Positions 45,236 through 57,735 of a DNA stretch of 64,000 bases are shown here, piece after piece. Origin of the DNA: Cricetomys ansorgei (lineage: Eukaryota; Chordata; Mammalia; Rodentia; Nesomyidae); the NCBI GenBank assembly GCA_026225945.1, contig JAMJFZ010001816.1, forward strand, positions 7,376,001-7,440,000. Direction: 5' to 3'. The translations under genes were made by a program, and so were the position numbers. Positions within the stretch are counted from its first letter, which is position 1. Every line of letters starts with the position of its first letter. The notes under the pieces are model-generated. The model had not been told where the DNA came from and did no database searches. It saw nothing but the letters and a program-made list of their open reading frames with translations.

Positions 45236-46059
45236 TAATAAGTTAAAAAATTTGAGTCACAAAAGTTCTAAATTATTTCCATTCTCTGAGGGGTTGTACA
45301 TTTCTTTCAGAGACGGTTAGTTGAGAAAAACCTGCTGGAGTGCACATTCTACCACCACTGAAGATGCTAGGACATTGTGCGTAAAATTATTACCAGTAAT
45401 GGGGGGCAGGAGGCAGATAGGAAGGAAAATTGAGGAACCACAGGCTGTTCCAACAATAAGATTTAATTTTCTGTCAATTGTATATCCACTTCCATTCTCA
45501 AACCTCCATCTTGTCTCCACAGCCGCCCCAGTTCCCATTGACGGAGTTCTTTCTTAAAGCTAACAAATCCTTAACGCTTATCATGTGCAAAGTGTTGAGG
45601 AATGGACAATTACTCCTAATAAACCCAGAGCTCCATGCTGTAAGAGCACGTACTCATGCGTTAACTACATAGCTTAAAATAATAAAGGCCAGGCAAGCCT
45701 TTTCTGCTTAATTAAAAAAAAAAGTCTAATGGGAATAATTTTGTAGAGCTATGTAGAACTTTTAATGAAATACAATCATTCCAGTATCATTAATTTATTC
45801 AACAAGTATTTGAATGACTACTATTTAGAAGACACATTATATAAAAGTGTTACATAAAGCCTAAATTCCATTCTCTTAAAGACCTTGCCAGAAGTTTGTC
45901 TTTTCCATGAATAGCTTTAGCGCTAAGCAGATAGCAGTGAGGGAAAGCATGTGACAGACTTAACATGTATATCTACAAGAGGCTCAATATGCAAGATAAA
46001 TACATTTACATATGTATTTACATTTATACAGAAATGTATCTAGTATGGTGTTTGAAATT
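45236..46059. other. Unassigned sequence
   Basis: 'ttcaacaagtatttgaatga' near 45798 resembles an old mammalian-wide repeat, too short to name. Confidence 0.4.
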
Positions 46060-46592
46060 CTGCTCAAGGCAACCAAACATCAATATATCAGCCTTACTTA
46101 AGAAAGTTCTCTTTGCAACAGACGGAGACAATTACAGAAAAATACAACTGGTCAAAATGCAGACAAGATATTACAAGGTGCCCAGTCCAAACTGATACAT
46201 CGACAGCTCACTTGCGGCACTTACTAAGGCTCCTGGATCACTGAGGAGGAGGGGGCAGAAACATTTTAAGAGCCAGAGTAACAGAGAGTGTGTACTTGCT
46301 AGAAATGTCATAGAAGCTATACCCATGACGTGTCATCAAAATGGCTGCTTAGACAAGACTTGAACACCAACACCAACACTATTAATCATGCTAACATGGA
46401 AGGTGAAAAGTTAGAGTTCTTTGTCAAACCTAGACAAAGAAAAATGAGAAACTGGAAAAATTCCAAGAGTCGGCCAAATCGTCTTGCCCAGGGAAGAGCC
46501 CTTTAATCTACTGTCTCACACCAAGAGGGAGCCCCGAGACCAAATTCATAGAGGTAATATAAGGACTGAGCAGGTTTTATTTATGCATTTAG

Positions 46593-46632
<40 letters not shown>

Positions 46633-46735
46633 TGCATAGGTAGACAGACAGACAGTATGAGGGTTGAGGGGGGAAAGTGTGGAAATGATGTGTTTATGTT
46701 ATAGTTTCAAAAAATGTTATTAGAAATCATGAAAA
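46060..46735 (+). repeat. Murine L1 (Lx-type) 3' UTR, sense, nearly full
   Basis: 'ttctctttgcaacagacgga', 'ttttaagagccagagtaaca', 'gcccagggaagagccc' and 'ggactgagcaggttttattt' run in the expected order. A GT repeat sits where Lx elements carry an A/T/G-rich stretch, and the copy ends at 'tatagtttcaaaaa'. Confidence 0.82.
46591..46631 (+). repeat. GT microsatellite
   Basis: About 20 GT units within the Lx 3' UTR. Confidence 0.95.
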
Positions 46736-49229
46736 CATCAACACATCTTTCAGGAGATCCCTATTCACCACAAGACACCCACCCCTTCCCTTATTTCAGA
46801 CTATTTTGTCCTTATAATAAAATGATGCTCAGGAAATATTCTATTGCTCATATATTATAGAAGAAGCGATTGGCACTCCAGAAGATAAATGCCTGTTCCA
46901 GACCTACGTGGGCTTTCACACAGCAGACCCAGGGCTCCTGACTCCCGGTACCGAGTGCTGTCCATCATGGGGACTCTTCTCCTTTGCTCCCTAACACACT
47001 CGGACCACTGGGGACAGAACAGTTGATGTTTATGTCTAAAGAAAGTTCGTTCTAGAGCCCACAGATTGTGTTTTCTGCTTGGCTCGCTTCTATCGTGTGT
47101 CCAGGTTTTGCTCTGGGGCTGTGCTATCCAGCCCGTCTCGTACTTTGTTTATAGAATGGTGTACGAATAGCTTAAACACCTGCCTGTTCATAGGCCGCAA
47201 ATAAACTCTATGATCTCTCATGAGCTCTATAGATCCAAGAGATCTCTATGAGCTATTTTCCATCCTTAGCGGTGGAAAGTCTGTAATATCTTTTCATCTA
47301 TAAGGACAAAGAAGATACAGTGAAATATACAGTTATATGACCTGAGATGTCTAAAGTCTATGATATCCCCTTAAATGCCTGTTTGGTGGGGAGGCAGATC
47401 AGCCTTCCTGAAATACTAGCAAACTTTGTTTTCCCTCATGGGTTTAATTCTTGAAATACAAAAGACGCTGTAACCTTCCTGACCATCCATGTGGTATTGC
47501 AGAGAGTTCTACCGGCCTACACTGATCACTGAGAAGAAATAAAAAATGGCCATTGCTGAGAGAGCTGAGGGCAGAGGGGCAACCCATGCTTCACATTGCA
47601 GCAGAGCTCTGTGATTCTTTAAATGTAAACTGAGGATTTGACTGGAGAGCCAGCCTTCTCTGCAGCCTCAGAAACATGGCATTAGTGAAATGTCAGCTCA
47701 CGTTAAGATCACCAGTGGCCTTTACTGCTCACGTTCTTCCATGTTTCTGCACAAAGATAGGGGGGCACGGTCATGCCTCTGCTCTGGAGATCGATCCGCC
47801 TTCATGTCTGATATTACCTTACATGGCTGGGGCCGGGTGGGTGTGAGAGCGAGGGGCAGAGGGAGCGTGTTTACTCGCTGAACCTTGAGTACAGCTTTAG
47901 CAAGTGGCCAGGCAGCTTTGAAACACTGAACTGACTGCGGTTGGGAGCCCTCTTTTAGGGTCTGCGATGATAAGAACAGATCTCTGAGGAGTTGAATGTC
48001 TGCGTGATCTAAACCCAGGGCAGTCAAGCTGAAGAGGACGTGTGCTCTAACCTGTTTGCACTGAATACGCTCCATAAATAATTTACAGCTGAGACTGCTC
48101 GCTATTATTGCAAAAATACCGGATTGCATTTTGACACATGCATCCAGCTTGTAAGTCAATAGATACAGTTTCACCCAGTGTGTTCAGACTTGGCTTAAGT
48201 CACCCATCCAAGTGTGTTTTCCAATAATGTAATTTAACACTCTCAAACCAGAGTGGGAAGAGATTTCTAAGAAGCCACTGCCTTTGATGAGACAATAGAT
48301 TGCCCTTCCAGTTTGTATTTTATCATTCCTAATAAATGGGCTTATGGTTTTCTCCTACTTGGCATTAACAACCTTATGAAGACAAAGGCATTCGTGCCTA
48401 ATTGCAAAATGAAATTATTTGGATGTGAAAAATACTCATTTGTTCTCCTTATTCAAAGGATGCCTTCCATGGTGTTTCCCTGGATACACTTGAAGCAAAG
48501 AGCATTTTGCTGTGGTAAATTTTAACCCCCTCTCCCTTTTTACTTTCACCCAGCTTTCAATTTTCCCACCTCTAATGGTAATTGATCACGAAGACTCTGA
48601 CTTTCTAAATTGTTGTCGCAAATGTAAAAACAGCTTGTACTTTCTGTGGTCTCAGAAACATATGATAAAGCATCCTAATAAATATCCAAGAAACGGACTG
48701 CATCAGCACTGTCCAGGATCACTGATAAAGTTACTTAACTCCTTCCAACACTTTCTCAAATGAAAGTATAAAGAAAATGACTCAGATGTTACACTTCCTC
48801 TATGATCAATCAATAACAGATTGCTGTGTCTCCTTTATTTTTTGATAACGCACATTTGCAGGCAACGAGGGATTTACATGTATATTTAATAAGAAACTCC
48901 ATTATATGTACACATGGCAGGAAAAAGTAGATATTTGTGCTGGGTATAGTAATGCTGTAATAAGAAATGCTTCTAAAAATTATCTGCTACTGACTTAAAG
49001 GGGAAACCCGGTTGGAGGAAAATAGAGGTGAGAAACTGTAGTTCCAGATGAGGGTAGAATTGAAATATCCACTTGTCAGAGTAGAAGGTGTTTGTGAGTA
49101 AGCTGTTGGTGGTACGCGATACGTTCTCAATAGAAGTCTATTCTACAAGCGGAAAATGCTTACAACATTTGGGGATGGGCCGAATTTCCCATCACAGTGG
49201 ACTTTTATGTTTACTCTCGTGGACATCAA
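46736..49229. other. Unique sequence, repeat-poor
   Basis: About 2.5 kb without a repeat I can name. 47690-48175 contains a 150-codon minus-strand open frame and a conserved-looking AT-rich motif block at 48055-48150 (see findings). Confidence 0.55.
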
Positions 49230-49745
49230 CAGTCCTTGCGATGTCTAATTTTGGTTGTCAGCTGCATATAGAACCAAGTAAACTCAAGCTTCTGTCTGCT
49301 CCTGTGAGTGATTTTCTTGATCAGACTCTCAGAAGCAGGAAGACCAACCCTAGAATCTGGGCCACAGCTTCTGGTGGCAGCCCGCATAAACAGACACAAA
49401 AGAAGGAAGCTTTGCTTTCTGCCTTCACGCCCTCATTCTTGCTCACACATTCACTATCCTGTTGCTAAGATACTACGTAACCAGTATTAGAACTTCTTTG
49501 GATTTCCAAAATAGACAAAAGGACCAGTGGTAACCCTTAAGTCATTTAGGTCTTCAGTACTGGATGTGAACTGCTTGGTCTCCCAGCCTCGTGATCTAAA
49601 GGATTACTATACTCTCAGCCTCTCCAGTATGGCAAGTCCCTGTTGGACTACTAAGACTGCATTCTGTGAGCCAGTTTAATAAATTCCCTTTTAACATATA
49701 TTGATTCTGTCAGCTCTGTTCCTTTAGAGAACTCGAGCTGAAACA
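49230..49745 (+). repeat. Rodent LTR-like repeat (TGTCAACTTGAC type), sense, diverged
   Basis: Collinear with the family from 'aattttggttgtcagctg' through 'gaatctgggccacagcttct' to 'gagccagtttaataaattcc' and a terminal 'agagaactcgagctg'. An open frame across the 5' half appears to be incidental. Confidence 0.6.
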
Positions 49746-49892
49746 GTCCTTTCACTAAACATGTGTTTTTCTGATAGAAAAAGTCTTAGTCAACAACCAG
49801 CAGATTGGGGTGGTATTCTGCAAACGTATTTGCAGTTTATCCAAAAGGAGGAATTTTAAAATGTATAACACCATGAGTTACTTTTTCTAAAA

Positions 49893-49985
49893 GACTGATT
49901 CTTGCTAGGTAGTTCAGGCTGTCCTCACAGTCACCATGCTCCCACTTCAGCCTCCCTAATTCTAGGGTCACCATCATGGAAGTCC
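49893..49985 (-). repeat. Truncated B1-like SINE, antisense
   Basis: 'ttgctaggtagttcaggctg', 'cacttcagcctccctaattc' and 'gtcaccatcatgg' follow a diverged reversed B1. Confidence 0.6.
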
Positions 49986-52900
49986 TCACGTGGCTGCGAA
50001 TTACCTTCAGCTAGCCAATAGGTCTGAGTAACTAAACTATTTATTATTTCATTCAAAGCTGCAAAAAGAGAAATCATTACCAACAAATACCATCTGGCAG
50101 CATACAGTCATCTGTAAGAAAAACTTAAGAGGAAATTAGGAATTAACTAAGGTTTGGTCAGTTGAATCTGTTGATTGAGAAAAATTGTGACATGCAGTTT
50201 AAGGCAAGAGAGCATCTTGGGATTGTTTTCTGCTAAGGTAATGTCACTTCCGTGGATGTTTATGCATGTGCTTCTACCCCACTGGATGCTGCGTCTGCCT
50301 TGCATCTTGCATTTCTCCTTATTCTTTATTTCCATTCCCAGGGGCTCTATCAACCAGGCTGGTTTCTGGATGCTTGCCTTCACTCTGGTTGCCACTCCTG
50401 GTGTTAGTCTCCCGGGAAGGTATTGCTTTCCAACCAGCCTCCCCGTAGGCCTTCCTTGGTTGCTTCCTGCATAGCCACTCTCGGGCTGCTCAGCCCTGCC
50501 TCGACATCTGCTAAAATGCCAGGTTCTCATAATAAGCCCGTCTTTCTCATAATCACTTACACTGGAGGTGGCTTCAGGGTAAATCAGTCTGCGTATAGGG
50601 CCTCAAAACTTCTCTGAGATGCCTAAGTGTTCCTGCAGAAACCACTGCCTCTGGATCCCATCAGAATCTGACCCTTTTCTGCTCGAACCTTCGCCCTCAT
50701 GTCAGACAGGAACAGCTGCAGTTATGCACAAAGATATCCGTCGGCTGTGAGCCTGTAAATGGTGGTACATTCTTGCAGGTAAAACACATTGCGATTGAAA
50801 TAGGGAGATAAACGTGGTACATTTGAGAATACAAGGTTCCACAGAATAGCAATTTTAAAAGGACAAAAAAAATGTAATCACTTGCTTTGTCCATTCATTG
50901 GAAAGGGAATTTCAGGGTTAACGGCGGACTATGGATTTCCAATCAGAATAGCATTATGTAGAGTGAGAAACGATGCTAGCTGCACTCATAATGCAATACC
51001 ATCGGTTTTCTTCCCAGCCTCTCAACTATCTCCCGTTCTAATGAGTCTCAGTAAACACAGGCTGTGAAACAGATAAAGACTCTCACTAGGTCAGTGGATA
51101 AAAAATGCTGACTGTACAAATGCATTACACCCTATTTTCAAAGTTACCATGAGAAGAAGATGAGCCACTACCGGCCCCCTGCTTTCTTGTCAGCCCTTTT
51201 ATTTCTTTACAATGGAAATCAAAACTGCAAGGAAGACAGAAGTTCTAACACAGGCCCCGATGCTGCCTCCAGAAGTCTCCCCTAAGCAACCCTTCTACTT
51301 TGGAGGATGCAGAAGGCATTCAAGGTGTTCTGTAAGATCCCAGTGTTAACACAGATCAGTTTGTTCGGTCTTCTTCTCCGTTCCACCCTCGGAGACACAG
51401 CACATCCAGGCTAGACGTGGAGAGAAGACATAAATCAATACGATCCAAAAGGAAAAATAAAATGAGAAAAGTGGAGGCTCTGCATCCCCAGAGTGCCGAC
51501 TCTCTGAGTGCCGGTCCTTGAACAGGAAATGCTAAATTGGTGTTTGCTGAATGGTTATCTCTACAGAAAGACAGCAAGTGCCATGGCTCCTGTGGGTTAA
51601 ACAGTCACCCTGGCTACCTAGAAAAACGTTCATGTTTTCCATATGTTAAATGTAATCCATTTGCATTCACAACTATGATTCACACAGGTTAGAAATGTGT
51701 TCTCAAAGAGTCCTTAGCTCAGAACTGCGTGTTCTGTTGGCCGTGTTTTCGACTCCCCAGCGAATCAGCAGCAGCGTCTGCCTGACAAGCCCTGAGTGAA
51801 CGGAGCAGCAGATGTGTGCTCTAGAGAGGGAACTGGATTCTGTTGGATATATTAAGTGTATTAAGTCCTTGCCACACCTTTCTTTGCGATATTGGAGGAC
51901 ATGAGTAAAATAGATTTTTTTCCTATGTTGCCCCTCTGTTACCCCTAGTTGTACACCTAATTAAATGGATCTCATTCCTTTCACCAACGAAAGCACTGTG
52001 GTTTAGTACCAATCCCTGGAACACACAGCAACAATCGCATGACCCGCTAGGCAGCATCATCTCAGTTCCTGAACATTGTATTCCATTTCCCGTCCTTTCT
52101 CCACTTTTCCATTTTCGTTTTTTCTCTTCATCTGCAGTTTTCTTTTTCAGTCTCAGTGGGTGATAAATAGAAGGTCTTTCACATTCACATGCATTTGCTG
52201 TGCATGACACAGAAGACTGTTTGGCTCGGAGCAACCTGCGCTTAATTGCTGCCAAATTCAGAACCGCGGACATGGCCTTGATCATCCAAAGGCGTAGGTG
52301 ATGGATGGCTCCTCCAGACATCTACTCAGCCATCCGTCTTGGTAGGAAAACGATGGTGATCGCTGGAGACAGGGGAGCTGACATCAGCAGAGATGGCCAC
52401 AGGAGTCACATGTAAAGGCAGCCAAGGAAGGGAATTGGTCTTTAATCTGTTCTCTAAAGCTTGATGTGAATGAGAGCAATTTTAGTCACTTTGGTCCAGA
52501 CACTTTGCAGATCGTTCAGTGGAAAGAAAACAGCGTATCTCTAGGGGGTAGACAGCCACAAAGGTTTAGTAGAGCTGGTAGGTCAAAACTATTGATCATC
52601 TAACTTTCCTCAATTTCTGAAAGATGGAAAGACACACAGGCAAACTGTATGCACATCAATCCATCAGCTGCTTGGGTCTATTTTATGGATTAGAACATTG
52701 TTATTGAAAAAGTCCTCTACTGCATCCACAGAAAAGCCAATGAAGGTGGTATGGTTATTATCCTTAAGAGCATGCAATCCTGATAACATTTTGCTATCTA
52801 AATATAGAAGAAACCTGGGACCTTTATATTATTTAATTTAATGTAGTGTCAAATTTTAATTGTAGGATGAATGATCTTGATGGTGTTAAGCAAACAGAAT

Positions 52901-53029
52901 CTTATAATGTTACTTGTACCAATAATTAGTAAAAAAAATATTATCAATATTTTACATTTTATATTATTGGAGTAAGTTTAATTATGTCCCCTAAAATAAA
53001 CGTTCACAGGAAACCTAAGAGTGTATGCT
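49986..53029. other. Unique sequence, repeat-poor
   Basis: About 3 kb with no repeat I can name. 52130-52330 looks like a candidate conserved noncoding element, by feel only. Confidence 0.5.
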
Positions 53030-53560
53030 GATTTGAAATAGCTATCTTCATAGAAGAAAATCTTCATAGAAGCATTTCAAGCTTCCGTACAACCAAGGAA
53101 ACTCTGTAAAGTGAGCGAGAAGGAAGCCCACGGAATGGGGAAAAACTCTTTGCCAGCTATCTATCTGGTGGACAATCAATGTCTACAACATATAAAGAAC
53201 TCTAAAAAAAAAAAGCTAAACATTAAAAAAAATAACAGCTCAGTTTCAAAATGGACTCCAGAACTGAACAGAAACTTCTCAGAAGAAAAAGTAAAGCAAA
53301 TTAAAATTACTTAAGAATTCTATCTTGCCCCAGTCAGAATGCCTATCATCAGGAATACACCAACCAATGCCAATGTGGGTGGAGCAAAGGGAAACACTTA
53401 GACATTTTTGGTGGGAGTGTAAACTAGTGCACTCAGTCTGCACCTAGGAATAGAATGGTCATATGACCCAGATATATCCTCTGGGGCCTATACCCAACAG
53501 TCTTCATCCTTTAACAGAGAAACTTCCGACGGACCAAGCCCTACAATCCTGGGTGGATTT
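53030..53560 (+). repeat. L1 ORF2 3' portion, decayed
   Basis: 'gccagctatctatctggtgg', 'acaacatataaagaactc', 'ccccagtcagaatgcc', 'ggtgggagtgtaaact' and 'atagaatggtcatatgaccc' are collinear with the C-terminal part of rodent L1 ORF2. Frames are broken and no functional reverse transcriptase remains. Confidence 0.75.
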
Positions 53561-53885
53561 GTTAACTGGATTTCTAGTTTTTACTTGGGATGGTGAAGAC
53601 ATATAGTGACTTCACTTCCTGGAGAGAGATGGAGATCTAGAGTAGGAACTCCTTTCAAACAATCATTTTCATCAAATTCCATCTCCACTTTCCACAGGAC
53701 CTAGTGTCCCTTGGGGCTCTTTGACAGATCATCTTATTTCTTTGCTGTTCTCACACAATATGCATATGTATATGCAATATATGCATGTGCACAATATGCA
53801 TATCTCAAGATAGTAATCATAGATCTTTAAAAACACTTTTTTCTGATCTTTACATTCACGTTGGGTTTTTGTTTTTTTCATTCAA

Positions 53886-54197
53886 GAGTGTGTGTGTGTG
53901 TGTGTGCATGCACACACTCAGGCATGCACACATGGAAGGCAGAGGTCAATGGTCAACAATGTTTATCTTTCTCAATTGCTTTCCACCTTCTTTTTTGAGA
54001 CAAAGTCTCTTACTGAACCTAGAATTACAGAACTGACCAGTAAGTCCCTTCTACCTTTCTGTCTGTGCATTCCCAGTGCTGGGATTAAAGGCATACGCTG
54101 CAGTGTCTGGCTTATGCGTGTGGTGGGGTTCTGAACTCGAGTCCTTGCTCTTACCTGAGGAGTGCTTTGCTAAGTGAGCCATCTCTCCAGCCTGGTT
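53886..54197 (-). repeat. B4-type SINE, antisense, with GT leader
   Basis: A GT run (53886-53906), 'ttttgagacaaagtctctta', 'cccagtgctgggattaaagg', and the end 'gtgagccatctctccagcct' match a reversed B4. Confidence 0.85.
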
Positions 54198-56464
54198 TTG
54201 GCTTCTTTTTTATTTTTCAAAAACTTCTTAAAAGCTCTTTCTCTATTCTCATCTCTGCTCATTTTCTCTGACCTTGTGGTTACAAATATTCCTAGGACAC
54301 TGTACTGCTATGCTAGATCTGTTGTGTAAGGGGGTTGGGGGATGTAATAGTCTGGAAAATTCAACTCTTTTTCCCATTAACCCTTTCTGTATGCTTTTGA
54401 AACAATGAGAGGATACCTGGTTCAATGCCAAGATCCTGGATCCCAAGATAAAATAAACCTGTTTTAAATTCTAGCTTTGTAATTTTGTGAACATGTGATT
54501 TTCTGCCTGTCACTCAACTGTCCTGGCAAATCTAGCAGAGTCAACTAAAAGCACACTGACTGAAAAGCATTTGTTGAGTTGGGTAATTAGAAGGTCATTG
54601 GTGACCTTCACCGGGGTGGTTTCCATAGACTGATAGGGGCAGAAGGCAGGCTGCTCTGGGACTCATTCATTAATTATGTTTCTGCCACTGCGTTGCAAGC
54701 GTGTCTCCTCCAGCGGCTTCTAGCAGAGCTGTGAGTTACCTGAACCTTTTGGTCTCTGCTTGTTTTGCCAGATGCTTTAGTATTTCAGTGTGCTGCCAGG
54801 TTGTAAGAAGGCTTTTCCTTTAAGACTCATATAAGCCAGCTGTTGCAACAAGCTTCAAATGCTCCCTGCAAACTGGCAGGAGTCTGAATGCCCTCAGAGC
54901 TCTGAAGGGACCAGGTACAAGCCGCAGAGCAAGAAGACTGCTTAGGGAAGTTACTGTGAAAGAGAAGGACTAAACGAGGAGCCATTCCATATGAGCAAGG
55001 GTGGAGAACCTCTTGCCAATAATATTGAAAAAAAAAAGAGGAAACCCTGGAGGAAAAATATGCCAGCAAGAAAAAAGAGGATGGAAAAGCCACCCTTAGT
55101 CTTTACTGCCTGGTCCTCTCACTAGGATGCCAAACTCACTGTAATTAGCTTAGATATTCCAACAGAACACTTGCCCAAAGCAGAGAAGCCAGTGTGAAAG
55201 ACGCATCATGAAGGAAGACAGAGATAAACAGAGTGATCCACTTAATATTACTTGCGACTCTTCCTGGGCAGGGTCTGCATTGACCCACGCAGGAGAGTGT
55301 CCTGCTAGGACGCACTCCCAAGAGGCTTAGGTCACAGTATGATAAGCAATCCCAGAGCTTCTTGCGAGGCTCTAAATTCTAGCCCATGCTTTGCGACCTC
55401 CGCCATACAGGCTGCTTGTTTGTTTGTTTGTTTTGTGGTTTTACCACACTATCCACTTCCATAAACAGTTGCTCAGCTGCACATGTTGGGGGAAAAGTAG
55501 CTGAAACAAAATGCCATTATTTATTCTGCTCAGAAACAAATTTAAAATTCTCTAGACTGGGGAATTGTAAAATGAGAAGCTGGAAAATACTTTGTAGTAT
55601 AGAGATTCGATGCCAATTTTTGGATTTTTGTATCTGAGGAATAATTCTTTATGGATCCTTTTTTATACATATAAAAAATAGAACAAGTAGTCATGTGTAA
55701 ATCGATCTAATTGAAGTTTATTCTAGTAGCTTCTGAAAAAATTCCTAATATTGCTTATAAAACTCTCCTCAAAAGTCTGCATCTTAATCATCAGTCAGCA
55801 TTTTATTATATTATCATCCTTAATTGATTGACGTTTAATCACAGTCTTCGTATTTTACTGTCCCTTGTCTCATAAGAGGCAATTTTCTCTTTACAGTAGT
55901 TTAACAGCTGATGAAAAAGATTTAAGGAAACCTATAAACTTAAGATTGGTTAATGGTCCCTTATAAAAGAATATTATACTTCCAGGATCCATTGCACAGA
56001 TGTGATACTCAATTGTAGAAATGTGCATAGGGTTTATTAAATTACAGCACAAATCTTCAGTCTTCTGAGTTATTGTCCATGTTGGGATTGTTAGGCAAAT
56101 GGGGAGACACATTATTGCTTCCAGTTGTTCGCATTACTGTGGTGCGGTGCCGTTGGAGACAGCTGGCACGTCGCTGTAGGCAAGTGCGGAGCTTCAGCAG
56201 CTGCTGAGAACGGGGCCCAAGTGCAGGTCCAGCTCTGCTGAGTCAGTGCTGGGCACCTCATCAAAGGTGCCCACAACATGGACGGGAATGAACCGAGTTG
56301 GCTGTCAGAGAGCGAGGGAGCAGGAATGTGAAGGAGCTCATGGCACTGGGGGAGACAGTGGGGATTTCCTTGGATGCATAGAGCCCCCTGTGTCCCAGTG
56401 GCGTTACTCCTCTGGCGCCCTGCCTGCCTGTGCAGAACTGAGCCTTTAGACACAACCTTTAGAC
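54198..56464. other. Unique sequence
   Basis: No repeats named. 56120-56440 is relatively CpG-rich and, on the minus strand, holds a short gene-like frame (see findings). Confidence 0.5.
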
Positions 56465-56635
56465 TTTTGTTTGTTTGGTTTTGGTTTTGAGACAGGATCT
56501 CGTTCTGTAGCTCTGTTTGGCGGGAACTCGCCATGTAGCCCAGGTTGCCTTCATACTCAAGGGAAATCCTCCTCCTGAGTTTGGCCTCTTAGGTGCTGGG
56601 CTGCTACGAGCGAGCTGCTACACCCTGCCTTGCCA
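56465..56635 (-). repeat. B1-like SINE, antisense, diverged
   Basis: 'ttttgagacaggatctcgtt', 'atgtagcccaggttgccttc' and 'aggtgctgggctgc' follow the reversed B1, with an extra segment near 56515 resembling 'ggcgggaactcgc'. Confidence 0.65.
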
Positions 56636-57027
56636 TTGGACTTCTCTATGGCGAAGCCCTCTGGCTGTGTTTGATGCTATTTTGTACTCAGGATGAAAAG
56701 TTGCTGTTGCGTTTCCCTTTGCTTTGGTTTTAGCCCTGACAGCATCCCCTTTCTTGAATATAAGGGAAGATAACACGGCAAGTGGAAATGCCTTTGACTT
56801 TAGAATTCGAACAGCAACAACAGAAGGCGCCGAATGAAAATCTCCTCATTGATACTGGGTGGCGGGATGACTCTTCTAAGTTTTACTCATTTACAGATGA
56901 GCCTTCCCATTAGCTATGTTCCCTACCAGTGTGAGAGGTCACAAATGGGAGTGTCTGCCATGGTGCCTGGGATTCCGAATGTGAACAGTGGCCACCAGCT
57001 CTTCTACTCTAGCTTTATCTTCCTATC
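56636..57027. other. Unassigned sequence
   Basis: Nothing recognised between the B1-like and B4-type SINEs. Confidence 0.45.
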
Positions 57028-57355
57028 TGTGTGTGTGTGTGTGTGTGTCCATGTGCGTGCATGTATGCCTGAGAGTGCTCATGCATGTGTGTGTGCATGT
57101 GCACCTGGAGGCCAGAGGCCAATTCTGTGTCTGTGTCAAATACTTTCTACCTTATGTTTTGAGACTGACTATCTCACTGAACCCAGATCTATTCATCTGA
57201 CTATCTGGCCAGCAAGCCCCGGGGATCTGCTTTCCAACCTTGTCGGTGTCGGGACTGCAGATGTGTGCACCACCCTCAACATTATGTACAGTTGTTGGGG
57301 ACCCAAACTCAGTTCTTCATGCTTGCATGGCAAACACCTTACCAGCTAAGCCATA
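57028..57355 (-). repeat. B4-type SINE, antisense, with GT leader
   Basis: A GT run (57029-57048), 'gaggccagaggccaattctg', 'tgactatctcactgaaccca', 'ctatctggccagcaagcccc' and 'taccagctaagccatatcca' match a reversed B4. Confidence 0.85.
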
Positions 57356-57544
57356 TCCACACCCACACCCATTGCTGGCACTGTAACTTTAGAGAGCAAT
57401 GCAAAGTTCCTGAAAGTTAGAGTGGAGACTTGGCTAAAGCTCTTCCCTTCTGCATGATTAAAGGGCATATCTCCACGTCCCACTCAAAGGCAGAAAAACA
57501 CGGTAACGAAGAGTCCAATTTTTGATCCACACATAGGTTTCTAC

Positions 57545-57735
57545 CTGTGTGATGCCTGGAAAGCAAATTCTCTCCAAGCTTTAGTCATCTTATTCCCTAC
57601 AGAATGGGAAAAACAATGTGACTTGCCTAATATGATTGTTTTGGAAATTAAAGTTCATGTGTGTGGGCATGCCGTTTATCATGGTGAATATCAACGAGAA
57701 GGCGTCTAACAAATGGTAGCTACTATTTATATAAG
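57545..57735 (+). repeat. MIR SINE, sense
   Basis: 'agtcatcttattccctacag', 'aatgggaaaaacaatgtgac' and 'caaatggtagctactattta' follow MIR. Confidence 0.7.

Noticed and set aside
49088..49468. 126-codon plus-strand open frame
   Set aside because: Lies largely within a recognised rodent LTR-like repeat.
50147..50530. 127-codon minus-strand and 99-codon plus-strand overlapping frames
   Set aside because: Overlapping frames on both strands in unique DNA without recognisable motifs, consistent with a stop-poor stretch and not a gene.
51923..52321. 132-codon minus-strand open frame
   Set aside because: Basic low-complexity middle and no recognisable domain. Kept only as part of a possible noncoding element.
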